This document shows positions 45,311 to 64,000 of a stretch of DNA of 64,000 nucleotides, piece by piece. The stretch's first letter is position 1, and each line of letters begins with the position of its first letter. Source of the DNA: Epinephelus fuscoguttatus (lineage: Eukaryota > Chordata > Actinopteri > Perciformes > Serranidae); the NCBI RefSeq assembly GCF_011397635.1, contig NC_064770.1:20615707-20679706 (forward strand), read 5' to 3'. The position numbers and the translations under genes are program-made. The notes under the pieces are model-generated. The model saw nothing but the letters and a program-made list of their open reading frames with translations, made no database searches and was not told the DNA's origin.

Positions 45311-48262
45311 TTTATTATAAGTAACTTTACAACTTTTGACTGTAGAAAGAAAAACCGTGGCAAAGGTTTTATGTACAATGATTTTGAACTACTTTTAAAC
45401 AAGTATAGAAATTAATAATGATAGAAAATATCTATGACTGTTCTAAAAACACAAGACCAATAAAAATATCAGTCACAGCCTCAGCTTCAAATAATGCTAA
45501 ATGAAGTACATTTTTATTTTTGTCCTTTTTAGTACATAACAATCATTTCAGAAACATAAGACTTCTCAAGCAAAGATCTACCCAGAACAAACATATGTAC
45601 AAACAGAAGTTGGGAGGTTGAAATGTACAAAACACTTAGTGCGACCTGGTAGGGAAATTGAAAGACCAGTTATATATAAAAAAATAAAAAAACAGAAAAC
45701 ATTTTTTGTAAGTAAAGTATGAACTGGACTGTGAACAACATGTTTCCCAGGTCTGACAAAACAGTAGCCGAGTCTATAGTGAACAAGAAAAAACAATGGA
45801 TGAAAAATAAACTCTATGACACAACTAGGGGCAGTGTTAGGTCACCACAAAAGTAGTAGCTAGGAGTGGCGGCCTACTAATTTCTGGTCATGGTGAAAAT
45901 GCAATGGTTATTTTCTCAAAAATTCTACTATCATCATTTGACTTTATACTGAAGTGTCCACAGTACGTTAAGGCAAGGATGACCTCCACCCTACACACTC
46001 AGGTCATGTGGGGGCAAAGAGTTGGTCAGACATTACACAAGGTGTTAGCTGGATGACTGGGAGTGTCACCTCAGGATTCTGTAAAAAGTTTAAGGGTGCA
46101 GCACTACATAGTAGTGTTCTTTCCTTCAGTCTCTTCTAACAATCATCTCAAGATGCATCTCCGCTGCCCCTGGACTGGGAGCTACTGTAGATGCAGGAGG
46201 AACTGTCCCACTGCATGCCATAAAACACCTCCCTGAGGAGTGACAGGGCACAAGCAGTCACAGCCCAGCAGCTACACCCTCACACTGACCACTACTCCAC
46301 CGCAGACACCACCAGAGACGAGGCGAGAGCGTCAACCTCAACTGCCACAGATAGTCCAGGAATGTTTCCATTTAGTCCACATGATGTGGGCTCGACAAAT
46401 TAATCTTCTACCTGTCTGTCATGTGGTTTGACGCTGCATTGGAAGCTGCTGAAGGCGCAGCATCCAGAAACAAAACGACAGGCAAAATGGAGGAATGTTT
46501 GCGGGAAAGGGTGATACAAAATAGCAGCTGGTAAGCATAGCTTAGTACATCTGAAGTGATGTTAAAAAAAAGGTATCCATGGTTTTCACAAATATACAGA
46601 GTATAAAACAAATGGAACAAACAAAAAAATAAACATTAACTAAAAAGGGCAGTGAGAGGCTGATTTTAAAGGCAAAACAACACAGTTATTGGGGTTGAAA
46701 TGGAGCCAGAGCAGTGACAGTAAATATTAGCATCAAAATATAATTTGGCATTGAGAAAGGAATCACTGGCAGTGAAAAAACATTGACTAAAAAATAAACA
46801 CAGGCATTACAATTATTATTTTTTTTTTAATATATATATATATTTTTGCATCCTGGTGTGTTTTTCATTGACAGTTTTCTGATTTTTTTTCCTAGGCTCC
46901 TCTTCTTTCAGTGTCAATGTTTTTTTTGTTTTTTTTTTTTGTTTTTTTAAATGCGTAGAGTCTTCAGTTTCAACTTCCTGTCACTGTCTTGTCGTGGAAA
47001 TGAGGGGTTTGAGGGGAGAGGCAAGGACAGCGTGATTTACATAATCTGCATACTAAGGAGAGAACGGTGCCTCGGGACTCCTTCAAGAGTGACACAGAAA
47101 AAAAATCAGAGGACTGTCATTGACAAACGCATCAGAATGCAAAATAAAAATAATAAAACAATTTTAATCCCTCTGTTATATTTTCTGTGGCACTTTTTTT
47201 CAGTACTAATGTTTCCTTTTTCAATGCCAAATTTTATTTTAGATGCCAAAACTTATTGTCACTGCTCGACTCCATAGTCTGACAGTAGAACTGGAGGTAC
47301 GAGTCCTGTAGAGTCAGTGAGAAACTACACTTGAAATAGGAGTTTTATTCCTAAACCTTACTCTACTGGTTTATTTTCAAAGTTCAAAATGACAATTGCC
47401 AGGGACTAAATGCCACCCATATAATATAAATATCCATTGCAGTTAAACGTTGTATTTGACCCACACTTGCCCTTCGAGGCTGGTCACTTGAAGTGCTTCA
47501 GAGACACTCATCTACATTCTTATTCATAATACTCATATGGAAAGTAATCAATTACCACAATTCAATCAAATCAGAATATATCACTACTGCTGAGCAACTC
47601 TTAATATATATCTGCTAAAACCAGTTTCTCATCTTTACCAGTTGTCGTTGGCCTAAATAAATATCAGTCACGAGAGGTGAAAGTTCCTCTTTCTGTCTGT
47701 TAACTGGTCTGAATGATGAATTATATTCCTTTACCATCACTTGCCACACTGGCTAAATAGAAATGCAGGCGGTCCATATAAAATAAAAGGGGTGACGCAT
47801 TATGTGAGAAGCTAGGACAGAAAGAGGGTGAAACACCTAAAAAAAGCAATTCAGAAAGATAAAAACAATAAATAAAAATAAATGAATTCCCTTCAACATT
47901 TTACTTTTTTCTCTTATCTACTTTTTAAATGTTTGTTAGTTTCCAGGAGAACACCCCTAAGTCTTTGAAATGAAAGACTTGGTTTTCTTCATATACTTTT
48001 TTTTTTTATAATAAAAAACAAGTCCATCTGTGACAGAATTACTTCATTAAATTGTCTGCTGTTTTCTCAGACAACACACATTTCCCTTTACTTTTTTTTC
48101 TCTGCAAACATCACTAGCAGACGGTCCTCGTGATAATCATAGTCAATCCAAATCCAATGAAAATCTTGGAAACAGGCTGACACACATAAACCGACAGGCC
48201 CGAGGGCCAGTCCACAAATTCTTTCACCCCAGGTCCCTTTTCAAGCAGGGGCCATGAGATCT
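45311..48262 (-). other. notch3: notch3 3' UTR
   Basis: Between the notch3 stop and the first strong minus-strand AATAAA (TTTATT at 45311-45316 on the plus strand) lies about 2.9 kb of AT-rich sequence with T-runs and no exon. Long 3' UTRs are usual for Notch genes. The rdh8 transcript converges from the other side. The exact 3' end is inferred. Confidence 0.5.
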
Positions 48263-63764
<15,502 letters not shown>

Positions 63765-64000
63765 CTGGACAAACAAATTCACACACACATTAGGATGTCT
63801 TTGTCATATAGGTCATAGGTCAAAAGAAGTCACAAGATGACAAGGTATTTAAGACAGAGCAGTGGCACTCAAACTCCAGAGTAACCCAATTCCCATCATG
63901 TTCTAGGTTTGGCAATCAGGGCTTCAATGACATCTTGGCAAGGCTTGCTGCCTTGACTCATATGTTGGCTTAAGTAAAGCTTCTGGGCCCTGGTTTGAAT
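63765..64000 (-). other. notch3 intron continuing beyond the window
   Basis: Upstream of the exon ending at 63764 the sequence is intronic to the right edge. Exons 1 and 2, with the signal peptide and the start of EGF1, are therefore outside the window. Confidence 0.7.

Overview
The window is nuclear DNA from a ray-finned fish, most likely a percomorph teleost. Its genes are intron-rich with compact GT-AG introns. They closely match vertebrate families and are separated by many typical fish transposons: hAT and TTAA-type MITEs, a tRNA-derived SINE, an L2-like LINE tail and a Tc1/mariner element. There is no bacterial, organellar or viral gene content.

Layout: (1) 1-8404 has no exon I recognise and is probably the upstream intron of camsap3. 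(2) 8405-20190 (+) is camsap3, from inside the calponin-homology domain to the stop after the CKK domain (16 exons, 1330 codons plus stop). (3) 20191-23668 holds 3' UTRs and a MITE carrying a SINE. (4) 23669-31122 (-) is a complete NR5A (Ftz-F1) nuclear receptor gene, best fitting nr5a5. Its last intron carries an apparently intact DD38E Tc1-type transposon, and its first intron carries three transposons nested inside each other. (5) 33174-34878 (-) is a complete secreted SOUL/HEBP2-like haem-binding protein gene. (6) 35194-41800 is mostly repeats, with a CpG-rich promoter-like patch near 40.3 kb. (7) 41829-43463 (+) is a complete rdh8 (retinol dehydrogenase 8) gene with a perfect DR1 element just before its start codon. 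(8) 48263-63764 (-) is notch3 from exon 3 to the stop (30 exons, 2431 codons plus stop). Its first two exons lie beyond the right edge.

Notch3 rather than notch1 is indicated by the C-terminus ending QVFA, by exon 3 being a separate short exon, and by paralogue-typical stretches ([30 protein letters not shown]). CAMSAP3, RDH8 and NOTCH3 are all on human 19p13. An NR5A gene among them fits the fish-retained paralogue nr5a5 rather than nr5a1 or nr5a2. The genes are not an operon: they act separately in microtubule minus-end anchoring, transcription, haem binding, retinoid reduction and Notch signalling. Splice sites were placed by eye. Summed exon lengths keep frame in all five genes.
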